From Pyropia yezoensis (lineage: Eukaryota > Rhodophyta > Bangiophyceae > Bangiales > Bangiaceae), in assembly GCA_009829735.1 (NCBI GenBank), contig CM020620.1, forward strand, positions 6,650,545 to 6,714,544: a DNA stretch of 64,000 nt, given 5' to 3'. A program made the translations under genes and the position numbers. Position 1 is the first letter of the stretch; every line of letters begins with the position of its first letter. Shown here piece by piece: positions 10,110 to 20,867 of this stretch. The notes beneath the pieces were generated by a model. The model was not told the DNA's origin and searched no databases. It saw only the letters and a program-made list of their open reading frames with translations.

Positions 10110-10392
10110 GCGGCGTACACTGCAGAGATCAAGACTTGACGATCGAATTGAGACCAAGTTTGGAGTTGCCAGAGACAACTCACAGGTTCGAGGGGTGTCG
10201 TTGGACAAAGTCCATTGGCGGGCAGAGGCGCCGGGAAGAAGACCCACAACATTGGACACGCACTGGCGGCAATGCAAAAGCGACCCCGCCCCCGGAACCA
10301 CTCGAGACGCCAACCCGCACATCCACACACACGCTTCCGGACCAGAGCCTCACGCCTTCTTCCTACCTGTTGTTGCGTCGGATCGGACCAGT

Positions 10393-11764
10393 ATGGCTTC
10401 CCGTGTAACTGTTAAGCAGATGCGAGCCGAACTGAAGCGTCGGGGGCTCCCCATTCACGGGACGAAGCACATGCTCGCGGACCGGTGCCGACAGAATGGG
10501 GTCTCGTGTGCTGGGCCGGCTATCACCGGGACGGATGGATCTACCTCGGGTGCTCGGTCGGGCGCTCTCCCTCCCCCGTCGAATCCTGGTTCCCCTGCGC
10601 CCGACGAGCCTCGCCCCTCCCCTCCTCGGCGCACACCCGCAGGACAGAGCGGAGCGCCAAGCGATCCTGACGCGACCGTCCCTGCTGCGGCAACCCCTGG
10701 ACAAGTGTCTGCCGAGAGCGGTGGCACGGCAGCCATCCAACCGAGCCCAGACCGACAGCCTCCGTTTACCAAGCACGAGAGAGCGCGTCTCGCGCATGTG
10801 ATGTGCCATGGCGAGGTCGCTGCTGGTGTCATCGTGTCTCGCGGCCCGATGTCCCGCCAACAGGTGGACTCGAGGTCGAGTCGTACGGAGGTCTGGCCAG
10901 TGGTCGTGGCGGAGGTGTTCAACGGCCCAGAGGTCTTCACTGTTCCCGCCGCGTGCGCAGACGCAGCAATAGACCCCAACCTTCACACAGTTCGGCGCAC
11001 GGGTCAGTTCTTGCGTGCAAAGTGGACAGAGGTATGTTCTCAGCGCGATCTATTTATCGGGCCCGCTTAAGTGCTGCGGTGAGGGTTGTATTGGAGGGAT
11101 CTTTCTACGCTTCTCCGCCGCCGTAGCGGTTGTCTGACGCCCCGGCATCATTTCATTCGTGTGTATCACTCTCTGTGTGCAGATTGCTTCTGGTTTTTGG
11201 CGCGTGCATAAGCGCTACTCCAGCTCAGGCCAGAACGATCCGAACTTGTGGTCAAACTTCTCGCAAGGGGACACGCTGTTGGACTATTTGTTCGTGTTGC
11301 TGAAAGACAAGGAGATTGTTCTGGAGCTCATGAACCCTGAAGTGGGGCCCGCGGGCGTAGAGGGCGACGTGCCTGGGCTGACCACGGTGGGAGCCGCGAC
11401 CTCTCGAGCCAAGCGTAGGCGTCCGGTGGAGGCCGGAATTCAGTCGCTGATCGACAGCTCTGCCAGCATCGCAGCGTCGGCCGCAAAGCAAGCGCGCCTG
11501 GCAGAGCTCGTTGCTCTGTCCACTACCCTCAAGAATGCGCAGGACGCTGGCCTACCGTCTGGGATTGTGCTGGCCCTCACGACGCGATTGGAAAGTGCTC
11601 TGCAGTCCTCCGTCGGCCAAGAGCCTCTCGAGACTGCAGCGGAACCAGAGCCGGTCGCAGCGGTCGGCGGCGGCGGGCGTGGTCAAGATGATACTGCCGG
11701 CCCCGTGGCTGGCTCCTCTCAGCCCCGTCCGGTTGACCCATCCGTGGACGAGGAGGAGGCGTGA
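10393..11764 (+). CDS. Harbinger 1 partner protein with SAP domain (two exons)
   Basis: Exon 1 is 10393-11031 and exon 2 is 11183-11764. The 151-nt intron has GTATGT at its 5' end and GTGTGCAG at its 3' end, in phase 0, giving 406 residues. A SAP-like DNA-binding helix pair occupies residues 5-32 (VTVKQMRAELKRRGLPIHGT, then MLADRC). A Pro/Ser/Ala-rich linker follows, then a conserved segment spanning the splice (LRAKWTE, IASGFWRVHKRYSSSG, NLWSNFSQGDTLLDYLFVLL), an NLS-like KRRRP, and an acidic tail. Harbingers need a second DNA-binding protein that helps transposase enter the nucleus and recognise the ends; this gene occupies that place, but with a SAP-like start rather than an obvious Myb domain. 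The Met at 10393 is the first fitting the SAP fold; the frame is open further upstream through the palindrome. Confidence 0.8.
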
Positions 11765-11920
11765 GGGTTTTTCAAGGGATTGCCTGTGTCGTTTAGAGAG
11801 CTGTTCATTCTGCGTCCGATTGTAATGCGAGGGCACCACGGTACACATGGGCTTCTTGAACGCGGTGGGCGGTGCACATGGCGCACGTAGGAAAAACAAT
11901 GTCTTGTGCACACACTTGAT

Positions 11921-13171
11921 TCAGTACATGGGAGGTACCCCCGGGCGCAGCAATCCAAGCTCTTCCACCCGACGAGTCATTTTCACCCTCAACAAGGAGC
12001 GCTCGCGGTCGCGACGTCGACCACGCTGGTCGGCACTCACGGTGTCATTCGGCGCCAAGTAAACATTCCCTCCAGCGCGGTCGTTGGCGAACGGTGCCAA
12101 GCGGTCCGTACCGCTCTCGGACTCGTCACAGCAATAGTTATGCAGACGAAAGCACGCTCGAATCAAAGCTGGCCGCTTCGAAAAGGGCACACGAAGAGGT
12201 CGCCAGAAGACCCCCCACCGCCACACAAGCATCCCAAAAGCCTGCTCAATGTGAATACGGAGGGATGAGAGATGGAAGTTGTAAGAGTCCCGCCAGCGAT
12301 CACCCCTGCCACCACCTGGCCACGGGACGGCCAATGCCTCGCTTGCAGCGTACGCATCGTCTGCCGCAATACAGTGGCCATCCCTAATCAGCGCCGCTGT
12401 TATGGGGTCCTCCGGCCTCAGGAGCGCCTGCCCGAGCAATGTACAAGAAAACGCCGTCGAGTCGTGAGAAGACCCAGGACTCATGCAGGACATCCATCGA
12501 AACTTGTACGAAGCGTCACAAATGGCCTGCACATTGAAAGCGTAGAAGCCCTTCCGAGAGTAGTAGTCGGCCACGCACGTAACATCCGATGGTAGGGGCT
12601 GCTCCTGCTCAATCGCCACGCCATCGAGCGCTCCGATGACGTTGGAGAACGGGGAATTCCGCCCCGCTTGGAAGCCAGCAGCGTACGCGAGTCGACGAGT
12701 ACTGTTCCCTACCTGGAAGTCCAGAGCCAGTGCAGAGGTAGAGTTAACAGCGTCCACGACCTCCCACACTGCGCGGTACAATGAGGCCGGGTGTACCCCA
12801 AACGCCGCGCAAATGTCCACGTAGCTACCGCCTCCCAAATAGCGCAGCGCCAAAGCAGTACGCGTCTCCGCAGAGAGGCCACGACGGGGCAAGAGAGGGC
12901 GCAAGAGTGCCACCAGGCCATCAAAGGCGCCATCGGACATGCGCATAGCGCGAGGGAATAGGGCGCCGTAGCGTGCCCGGACGTCGGAAAAGGGTACAGA
13001 AACAGATGTGTATTGAAAGGGGTCAGAGAACAAACCACGGTGGGCATGCAAGGCTCCAGCCACAGACGTCATGAACGCACCCGCCCGCCAGATAGGAGTG
13101 GGGTCCATGATGCTGTAGGCGGCGATATGAACGGGCTTTGGTGGCGCTCGAGCAGGGCGGACCATCTGCAC
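11921..13171 (-). CDS. PIF/Harbinger transposase 1
   Basis: 416 residues, about the normal length. DDE_Tnp_4-type catalytic core: first Asp in VIGALDGVAIEQ, second in SPGSSHDSTAF, and Glu in RIHIEQAFGMLVWRWG. A helix-turn-helix-like region precedes it (SAETRTALALRYLGGGSYVD, then FGVHPASLYRAVW). It should cut the element ends and insert at TNA-type 3-bp targets. It converges on the SAP-domain gene, with 156 bp between the stops. No stops or shifts were seen. The start could be Met1 at 13171 or the Met at about 13109 (MDPTPIW). Confidence 0.9.
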   Translation of the reverse strand: MQMVRPARAPPKPVHIAAYSIMDPTPIWRAGAFMTSVAGALHAHRGLFSDPFQYTSVSVPFSDVRARYGALFPRAMRMSDGAFDGLVALLRPLLPRRGLSAETRTALALRYLGGGSYVDICAAFGVHPASLYRAVWEVVDAVNSTSALALDFQVGNSTRRLAYAAGFQAGRNSPFSNVIGALDGVAIEQEQPLPSDVTCVADYYSRKGFYAFNVQAICDASYKFRWMSCMSPGSSHDSTAFSCTLLGQALLRPEDPITAALIRDGHCIAADDAYAASEALAVPWPGGGRGDRWRDSYNFHLSSLRIHIEQAFGMLVWRWGVFWRPLRVPFSKRPALIRACFRLHNYCCDESESGTDRLAPFANDRAGGNVYLAPNDTVSADQRGRRRDRERSLLRVKMTRRVEELGLLRPGVPPMY

Positions 13172-13338
13172 ACCCCACTCTTCAAGTCACACTCCAGTGT
13201 TTGTGATACTTCAAAAAGAGTCATGATGAGTTGTTCAAAACTTATGTATTTGGTATACCGACCGGACTCCCCTCTCCCGTTCCTTTCGCAGGTATATACC
13301 GTCGTCACATGAGACGGTACGCGAACTGCGAACGGGCC

Positions 13339-14312
13339 TCAAAGAACCACCGTTTGAAGATCTTCCCGTCCGTCCATGCTGACTTTTGGGAGAAGTACGG
13401 CAGTGGGCACCGGTTGCCCGCCCCATTGAAGCACAGCGGCTGCTCAGCTTTGCCAATCATAGTTATTGGCAGCTTGTGAGAGCCGTTCGCGTTGCAGCAC
13501 AGAGTGAGCGTCACGCGGTCATTTGAGTGCATGACTTTGCTCCCCCTCGCCTGGCGCCGGTCAGCAGACGGCACGTAGGACCGGGACGGTAGACAGCGGT
13601 AAAGAAGTCCCGCTTCATCGACGTTGTAAATCAAATCCGGGTCCACGCCCGCCAGTTGACGTCGGATGTCGGCCATCCAGGCGGCTGCCTCCTGGACGTT
13701 CGCGGACGCACCAGACCCGTGAAGCGCCACGTTGACCAGATTGTGACGACGGGCCCAATTCTGGAGAAACCCGTTGGACGCACAAAAAGCGGAGATGCCC
13801 AGAGATGTCGCAATCTGCTCAGCCTTCGCCCGGAGCACCCCCAGCGACAGCGGCACGCGCTTGCGTCCGTGGGTGCGAACGGAGAGGAACCACTCGTACA
13901 GTCTCGAGTCCACATCGGGAAAAGAGCTACGCTTTGTGGACGGCACGGTATCGGGAGTGCCGGCCGCCAGCCGCGCTCGAACGGCGGCCCGGTTGCGGTA
14001 GGCGCTGCGTAGGGTCGACCTGCCGTACGCGTCGTTCAGCTGCTGCCCCATCCACTCCAACGATCTCCCCTGCTCTTTCCACGTGATGACTTGAAGTTTG
14101 GTAGCTAGACTCATGCTGGTCCTCTGCCGGCGCTCCCTCGTCCCCTGGCGGGTCCGCCCCGGCGACGCCAAAACGACGTTGGCTGCGACGCCAGCGGCTC
14201 GGGCTGCCGCTCGGATATCTCCAGTTAGATCCGCCGCCGCCGCAGGATTTCGTTGGGCCAGAGTGGCCTCGGCCGCGGCCGTCGTGGCATCAACCGCAGT
14301 CGAGAGACCCAT
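13339..14312 (-). CDS. pogo/Tigger transposase, N-terminal part
   Basis: Starts at MGLSTAVDATT. A CENP-B-like N-terminal helix-turn-helix follows (SLATKLQVITWKEQGRSLEW), then a Tc5-type CENPB DNA-binding domain (LYEWFLSVRTHGRKRVPLSL through GFLQNWARRHNL), then the first half of the DDE_1 catalytic domain with the first Asp in DLIYNVDEAGLLYRCLPSRS. The coding sequence is cut at RWFFE by the Harbinger insertion; the frame past 13339 reads into foreign DNA. An upstream in-frame Met exists at 14717, but Met at 14312 gives a compact 550-residue protein together with the C-terminal part. Confidence 0.88.
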
Positions 14313-14809
14313 GCTTCCGCCAGAGTCTGGTGACAGTGCACAGTTGCTGCCACGGAGCCACCAACAGGGGGGAGGGGATGGCAGCGATAGCCACGGAGGA
14401 AAGGAGTGGAGGCGGCGTGTGTAGCTGGCCGTAGAGCAAGTATCTTTGGCGGCGGATGCGGCCACTGGCCGGGCGATCGCGACCGGGCGTCGGCAGTGGC
14501 GCGAGCAGCCAATGGCGGAGGTCGATCGTCTAGACCGAGAAAGCTGGCAGCGCGGTCGGCCAACGTGAAGCGCCGTCGTTCTACTGTATTCGCCAGGAAG
14601 CGCGCGGTAGCGAGACCGGATGGTGTTGGTCGGCGGCGGCGTCAGCGAGAGGGATGAGCCGAATCGGAGAGGCGCACCCACGGTCAGTCCTGCGCAACGC
14701 ATAAAATTATGGAGCAACTCTCTGGAAAACAGGAATCGCGCTCGGGCGAGAAAGCTTGATTATGTGACCCTGTCATATAATCGAGCCGCATATAACCGAA
14801 TAATGACTG

Positions 14810-16826
14810 TATGTGCATATCGTGCTTTTCTATAAAATACCCGGACAAGAACGTGCGGCGTTTGCGGTGTCTGTTCAGACACTGTTCCATTGGCCTGGGC
14901 GGGGGTGGTCCGGACACTACGTCGGACTGAGGCAAAACGTTCCAGCCACCAGGCCCGGGAATTCCAATCATCTCGTTTGCCTTACGTGAAAAGCTCGCGA
15001 TTTGTATCTCCCCGCCGGACGTGTCACCCGATGGCCCGAAAAGAAGGCCTCTCCGTTGCTCCTGGTGGGCCACTCTGCGACCCACTTATTCGCTGAAAAA
15101 ACCTCCGCACCGCGCCGGGTGGCCCTCTAGAATGGGGTGCAAACGCCGCACGATACGATTCCCCAGGTCGGCTTCCGGCCGATCCATCTGCTAACTGAGG
15201 CACTGGGGGCGCCCCTGCCCCCGATTGGCAGGAACGCCGCAGCCGCAGACACCAGCCAGGCCTGACATGGGCTCGGAACGCCGCAGCCTCCAGACCGCGT
15301 CAGGGAGCTTTCGACGCTGCTCTCCAGAAGTTGGTTTTTCATGGCGGCCTGCCATTGGACGAGCACACAATTAAGACCGGACTGCTGATCTCAGCGTGTG
15401 CACCTGTCTGGCACGCGGGCACTCTCTTCGGGAGCACGAGTTGTGGTCAACCGACACGAGTCGGGAACTCCGGGGAAGGGCAGCGACTCGTACGTCATGT
15501 GTGCAAAAGCGCGCAAAGACGCTGTCGGTGGGTCGCAGCGGAAGCCCCTGGCCCCCCCCCCCCCCCTCTCTTCCTGCCTTCTTGCGGTCCCGCCCCCCTC
15601 CGCCCAACCTCCCCGGCGGCGGCGGTGGCGCACCGGGCGCACGCGGTGGGAAGATCCCATAGGCGCGCGCAGCGGAGGCAATCGCATTGGCCCGAGGAGA
15701 TTGAAATGAGGTCAAACAGGGGCTACTCATCAAAAATCGTCCATGCATTTAGATACCACTTGCAATCATGGTTGGCACCACTAAGATGAATGCATGAAAT
15801 CAAAGTATAAATAAGATTAATATAGCTTGATCAGTTGGTCCTTTCCCGTTTTTTAATATGATTTTTGAACGAAATGATTGGTGAGCCCCCCTCCGCCCCC
15901 CCCCTTTCTCCCCACTGCTTGTCCTGCACGTTATCTACTTATGTTCCACCGCCACGCCATGGAGCAGCCACTGGGGCGACGGTCCGCCGCTCACGCGGAC
16001 GCTGCCATCTGTGCATCGACTGCTCTTGCTGACACTGCAGACTTCCCCGCCGACGCCCTGGCCGCCGACCCTCGCACTCTAATGATAGCACGCGTCGAGT
16101 ACGTTGGCAGATCGGTGTTGCGATGAAGAATGATAGTTCCGGGACTGCTACGGCCACTGGCTCTGTCGAATTTGCCACCAAGCCGAGAGTTGCAGCCGAC
16201 CCAACGCCACCTTCAACAGCGTCCTGGGCGACAGGAAGGTCAGGAACGAGAGTGCGAGCAACGATCAGGTGTAGAGCGCAGTGCGTGGGCGACAACGCGA
16301 CCGGCGCGCTCCATGGTGTCGCGGCAGCGAGGTTAGGCCAAGTCCAGCAAAAGAAAATTGATTGGACAAAAAGTCGATAATAATGGATAAAAACTTGGAT
16401 TAATCCATCTGGGATAGAAGAAATCCTTTTTTTTCCATCCATGCTTGCAGTATTCATCATTCTTTTGACATATCAGTCTCTTCACCTATTTAAAAGAGCG
16501 CCGCTGTATGAAAACGCGAACGTACCTCTAATTGTGTGCCCGACTGTCTCGGATCATGCGATGCCGTATCAGAAGGCGTCGGGGTACCGCCGCTAAACTG
16601 CATCGCACTCAAACAATCGACAAGGCACACACGCGACGAACTACACACATGTGCGGACACCGCCAAGCAGACGAACACATACGTTCTCATGTTGCGAATT
16701 AGCGCTTATATTACATGAACCGGCAAACGCTAGCGCAAGCTGAGGGGACTTTCAAACAAGACGGAACCCGGAACTGGACTGGCACGGGAAGAAGAAGGGG
16801 GGCTGGCGAAACATTCTAAGAGGCCG
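14810..16826. other. Spacer with AT-rich islands
   Basis: No gene was recognised. A short hairpin, GTGTCTG/CAGACAC, lies near 14863-14880. A C-run is at about 15549-15566. Two stretches, about 15690-15880 and 16345-16500, are clearly AT-rich in an otherwise GC-rich window and contain no family I can name; they may be small insertions of foreign or organellar origin. Confidence 0.3.
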
Positions 16827-19800
16827 GCCGCTTGCGGCGGCGAGTCGCCAAGACCACATAGGGTGTCGTGACGTCGAATCAGTGCTGAAATTGAATAAGA
16901 CATTCACAATAGGGGTGGGCCGGTGGCACACTCTGAGGGGCGGGATGCTGGCTTCCGCCAATTTGTCTCAACCTCAATCGGTGCCGTATGGCCAGGTGTC
17001 AGGCCAATTTCCTCGACCAAATTGGGTGCTGCACCGTCGAATCAGTGCTGAAATTGGATTGGACATTTACATTTGGGGTGGGCCGGTGGAGCACTCTGAG
17101 AGGGGGGACGATAGCTTCGGCCAATTTGTCTAACCTCAATGGGTGCCGTACGGCGAGGTGTTATTATTGTGCCCCAAGCCGTCCGGACTCGGCGCAATGT
17201 CCTCGCTTAATTGTGTACTCCCACCATTCCACACGGGTCGGCGGCACTCCGACAACCCACCAGACCTACACGTGATATACAAGACGCGTATACGAACGCT
17301 GTCGAACTGACGGACCGATACACTCCGATCCGTCGAATCAGCGCTGAAACTGGATTGGACAGTTACATTTTGGCAGGGCCGGTGGCGCACACTGAAGTGC
17401 GGGAAGCGAGCTTCCGCCAATTTGTCTCAACCTCAATCGGTGCCGTATGGCCAGGTGTCAGGCCAATTTTCTCGACCACATAGGGTGCCGCACCGTCAAA
17501 TCAGTGCTGAAATTGGATTGGACATTTACATTTGGGGTGGGCCGGTGGAGCACTCTGAGAGGGGGGACGATAGCTTCGGCCAATTTGTCTCAACCTCAAT
17601 GGGTGCCGTACGGCGAGGTGTTATTATTGTGCCCCAAGCCGTCCGGACTCGGCGCAATGTCCTCGCACAATTGTGTACTCCCACCATTCCACACGGGTCG
17701 GCGGCACTCCGACAACCCACCAGACCTACACGTGATATACAAGACGCGTATACGAACGCTGTCGAACTGACGGACCGATACACTCCGATCCGTCGAATCA
17801 GCGCTGAAACTGGATTGGACAGTTACATTTTGGCAGGGCCTGTGGCGCACACTGAAGTGCGGGAAGCGAGCTTCCGCCAATTTGTCTCAACCTCAATCGG
17901 TGCCGTATGGCCAGGTGTCAGGCCAATTTCCTCGACCACATAGGGTGCCGCACCGTCAAATCAGTGCTGAAATTGGATTGGACATTTACATTTGGGGTGG
18001 GCCGGTGGAGCACTCTGAGAGGGGGGACGATAGCTTCGGCCAATTTGTCTCAACCTCAATGGGTGCCGTACGGCGAGGTGTTATTATTGTGCCCCAAGCC
18101 CTCCGGACTCGGCGCAATGTCCTCGCACACTTGTGTACTCCCACCATTCCACACGGGTCGGCGGCACTCCGACAACCCACCAGACCTACATGTGATATAC
18201 AAGACTCGTATACGAACGCTGCCGAACTGACGGACCGATACACTCCGATCCGTCGAATCAGCGCTGAAACTGGATTGGGCAGTTACATTTTGGCAGGGCC
18301 GGTGGCGCACTGAGGGGCGGGACGCTAGCTTCCGCCAATTTGTCTCAACCTCGATGGGTGCCGTACGGCGAGGTGTTCTTATTGTGCCCCAAGCCGTCCG
18401 GACTTGGCGCACTGTCCTCGCACCATTGTGTGCTCCCACCCTTCCACACGGTTCGTCGGCACTCCGACAACCCACCAGACGTACACGTGATATACTAGAC
18501 GCGTATACGAACGCTGTCGAACTGACGGACCGATACACTCCCATCCGTCGAATCAGCGCTGAAACTGGATTCGAAAGTTATATTATGGCAGGGCCGGTGG
18601 CGCACTGAGGGGCGGGACGCTAGCTTCCGCCAATTTGTCTCAACCTCAATCGGTGCCGTATGGCCAGGTGTCAGGCCAATTTCCTCGACCACATAGGGTG
18701 CCGCACCGTCAAATCAGTGCTGAAATTGGATCGGACATTTACATTTGGGGTGGGCCGGTGGAGCACTCTGAGAAGGGGGACGATAGCTTCGGCCAATTTG
18801 TCTCAACCTCAACGGGTTCCGTACGGCCAGGTGTCAGGCCAATTTCGTCGACCACATAGAGTGCCGCACCGTCAAATCAGTGCTGAGATTGGATTGGACG
18901 ATTACATCTGGGGTGGGCCGTTGGCACACACTGAGGTGCGGGAGGCCGGCTTCCGCCAATTTGTCTCAACCTCAATGGGTGCCGTACGGCGAGGTGTTAT
19001 TATTGTGCCCCAAGCGCTCCGGACAAGGCACTGTCCTCGCACCATTGTGTGCTCCCACCCTTCCACACGGTTCGTCGGCACTCCGACAACCCACAAGACG
19101 TACACGTGATATACTAGACGCGTATACGAACGCTGTCGAACTGACGGACCGATACACTCCAATCCGTCGAATCAGCGCTGAAACTGGATTCGAAAGTTAT
19201 ATTATGGCAGGGCCGGTGGCGCACTGAGGGGCGGGACGCAAGCTTCCGCCAATTTGTCTCAACCTCAATCGGTGCCCTAAGGCCAGGTGTCAGGCCAATT
19301 TTCTCGACCACATAGGGTGCCGCACCGTCAAGTCAGTGCTGAAATTGGATTGGACATTTACATTTGGGGTGGGCCGGTGGAGCACTCTGAGAAGGGGGAC
19401 GATAGCTTCGGCCAATTTGTCTCAACCTCAACGGGTTCCGTACGGCCAGTAGTCAGGCCAATTTCGTCGACCACATAGAGTGCCGCACCGTCAAATCAGT
19501 GCTGAGATTGGATTGGACGATTACATCTGGGGTGGGCCGTTGGCACACACTGAGGTGCGGGAGGCTAGCTTCCGCCAATTTGTCTCAACCTCAATGGGTG
19601 CCGTACGGCGAGGTGTTTTTATTGTGCCCCAAGCGCTCCGGACTCGGCGCAATGTCTTAGCACAATTGTGTACTCCCACCATTCCACACGGGTCGGCGGC
19701 ACTCCGACAACCCACCAGACCTACATGTGACAAGCAAGACTCGTATACGAACGCTGTCGAACTGACGGACCGATACACTCCGATCCGTCGAATCAGCGCT

Positions 19801-20165
19801 GAAACCGGATTGGACAGTGAAAATAGGGGTGGTCTGGCGGCGCATTGTGACGGGCCGGCCGCTTGCAGCGGCCATTTGCGGCGACCAAATAAAGTGCTGC
19901 ACCGTCGAATCAGCGCTGAAATTGGATTGGACATTTACATTTGGGGTGGGCCGGTGGCACACACTGAGGTGCGGGAGGCTAGCTTCCGCCAATTTGTCTC
20001 AAACCTCAATGGGTGCCGTACGGCGAGGTGTTATTGTTGTGTCCCAAGCGCTCCGGACTTGGCGCACTGTCCTCGCACCATTGTGTGCTCCCACCCTTCC
20101 ACACGGTTTTGCGGCTCTATGAAAACCCACCAAACCCACACGTGATATACTAGACGCGTATACGG
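16827..20165 (+). repeat. Two-module satellite array, about 3.3 kb
   Basis: A tandem array of two related modules. X is about 160 bp and holds AATCAGTGCTGAAATTGG and the CTCAATCGGTGCCG block. Y is about 300 bp and holds GTGCCCCAAGC, CCACACGG and GTATACGAACGCTGTCGAAC. The Y marker GTGCCCCAAG recurs seven times, starting near 17170, 17630, 18090, 18387, 19007, 19627 and 20040. Intervals are 460, 460, 298, 620, 620 and 413 bp, fitting XY, XY, Y, XXY, XXY and a variant last unit. Both edges carry a GGCCGGCCGCTTGC segment (about 16822 and 19853). Reading frames through the array follow the repeat and are not genes. Confidence 0.88.
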
Positions 20166-20580
20166 CGCGGAATTTCGATAGCAGTGAGGGGGGAACAACC
20201 GCCCCCCACGCGCCCGCCCAACAGTGCGCGGGCCCACGGTGCCGGCCGCCGGGCCGCACACGTATCCCTACACCCCCCGCACCGCTGCGTGCTCCCCCGG
20301 CGGCGACACGGTGGCAGCGTCATGGTTGACATCGTCCGCCACCGCCGCCGCCTGAGCCGCAGCAGCAGCAGCGGGAGCAGCAGCAGCCGCAGCAGCGGGA
20401 GCAGCAGCGGCGGCAGCGTCCATAGGATCGGCGACAGGCTCGGGTAGCGTCCACAGCGTCGGCGTTGGCGGGGAGCACCCGCCGAGGAAGAACAAGTTGG
20501 GGGAAGGGCGGGGAGGGCGTGGGCGCCACCGTCGCCCAGCGCGCACTCCCCGTTCTTTCGGCCGCAATCCCACCACGTGT
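20166..20580. other. Low-complexity spacer with (CAG/GCA)n tract
   Basis: Contains a CAG/CGG-rich trinucleotide-like tract at about 20356-20420, which on the minus strand reads as poly-Ala. No conserved protein was seen; the copia LTR probably begins near or after the right edge. Confidence 0.4.
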
Positions 20581-20852
20581 CAGACGCGTTGCTGGGATAA
20601 TATGGGCTTTGTGTGTTACGGCCTGACAGTGTCACGGCCGGACGGTGTAAGCAGGTGAATTGTATTGCGTTGTCTTTTGCTTTGGCCACGTGCGGGGCGG
20701 TGGCCGTGTGGACTGCTGCCCTTGGACGGGTGGCGAGTAGGCTCGACCGGTACGGCGGGGCGGGACTTGTGGGGGCACCACGGGAGTATAAGAAGGCGGG
20801 AAGCGAGTGCCGGGCGGACACCGAGGGATAAAGTGCGCGTGTTTGCTTAACA

Positions 20853-20867
20853 GGCTATGGGCCCAGC
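20853..20867 (+). promoter_or_regulatory. Primer-binding site, half-tRNA(iMet) type
   Basis: GGCTATGGGCCCAGC follows directly after the LTR end (TTAACA). It is complementary to the anticodon arm of initiator tRNA-Met (CTGGGCCCATAACC region) rather than to a tRNA 3' end. This is the arrangement known for Drosophila copia, which primes with a cleaved 5' half of that tRNA. The match is seen in the sequence; primer use is inferred. Confidence 0.65.

Larger units (their letters stand above)
9976..13338. mobile_element. PIF/Harbinger DNA transposon 1, complete (3363 bp)
   Basis: The ends are inverted repeats whose first 15 bases, GGCCCGTTCGCAGTT, are identical; further matching includes GTGACG and GGTATATAC. 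A 3-bp direct repeat TCA flanks it (9973-9975 and 13339-13341), as expected for Harbinger. It carries two convergent genes: transposase on minus (13171-11921) and a spliced SAP-domain gene on plus (10393-11764). Motif GGTATA(TA)CCG recurs near both ends. Both genes look intact, so this is a young, possibly competent copy. Confidence 0.92.
9094..14809 (-). mobile_element. pogo/Tigger-type DNA transposon, split by a Harbinger insertion
   Basis: Terminal inverted repeats begin CAGTCATTATTCG at 9094 and, on the other strand, at 14809. They continue with (A/G)(C/T)TATATG, about 21 bp in all. Each end is flanked by TA (9092-9093 and 14810-14811), the duplication typical of the Tc1/mariner/pogo superfamily. 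The present length of 5716 bp includes a 3363-bp Harbinger plus its 3-bp duplication, so the original element was 2350 bp, a normal size for a Tigger. Its single gene is on the minus strand. Confidence 0.9.

Noticed and set aside
16882-20145. Many overlapping reading frames of 60-220 codons in the satellite
   Set aside because: They repeat with the 160/300-bp modules, occur on both strands and show no protein family; they are shadows of the tandem repeat.
20150-20821. Minus-strand 223-codon poly-Ala/Arg frame
   Set aside because: Composed of a CAG/GCC tract and LTR sequence read backwards; no family resemblance.
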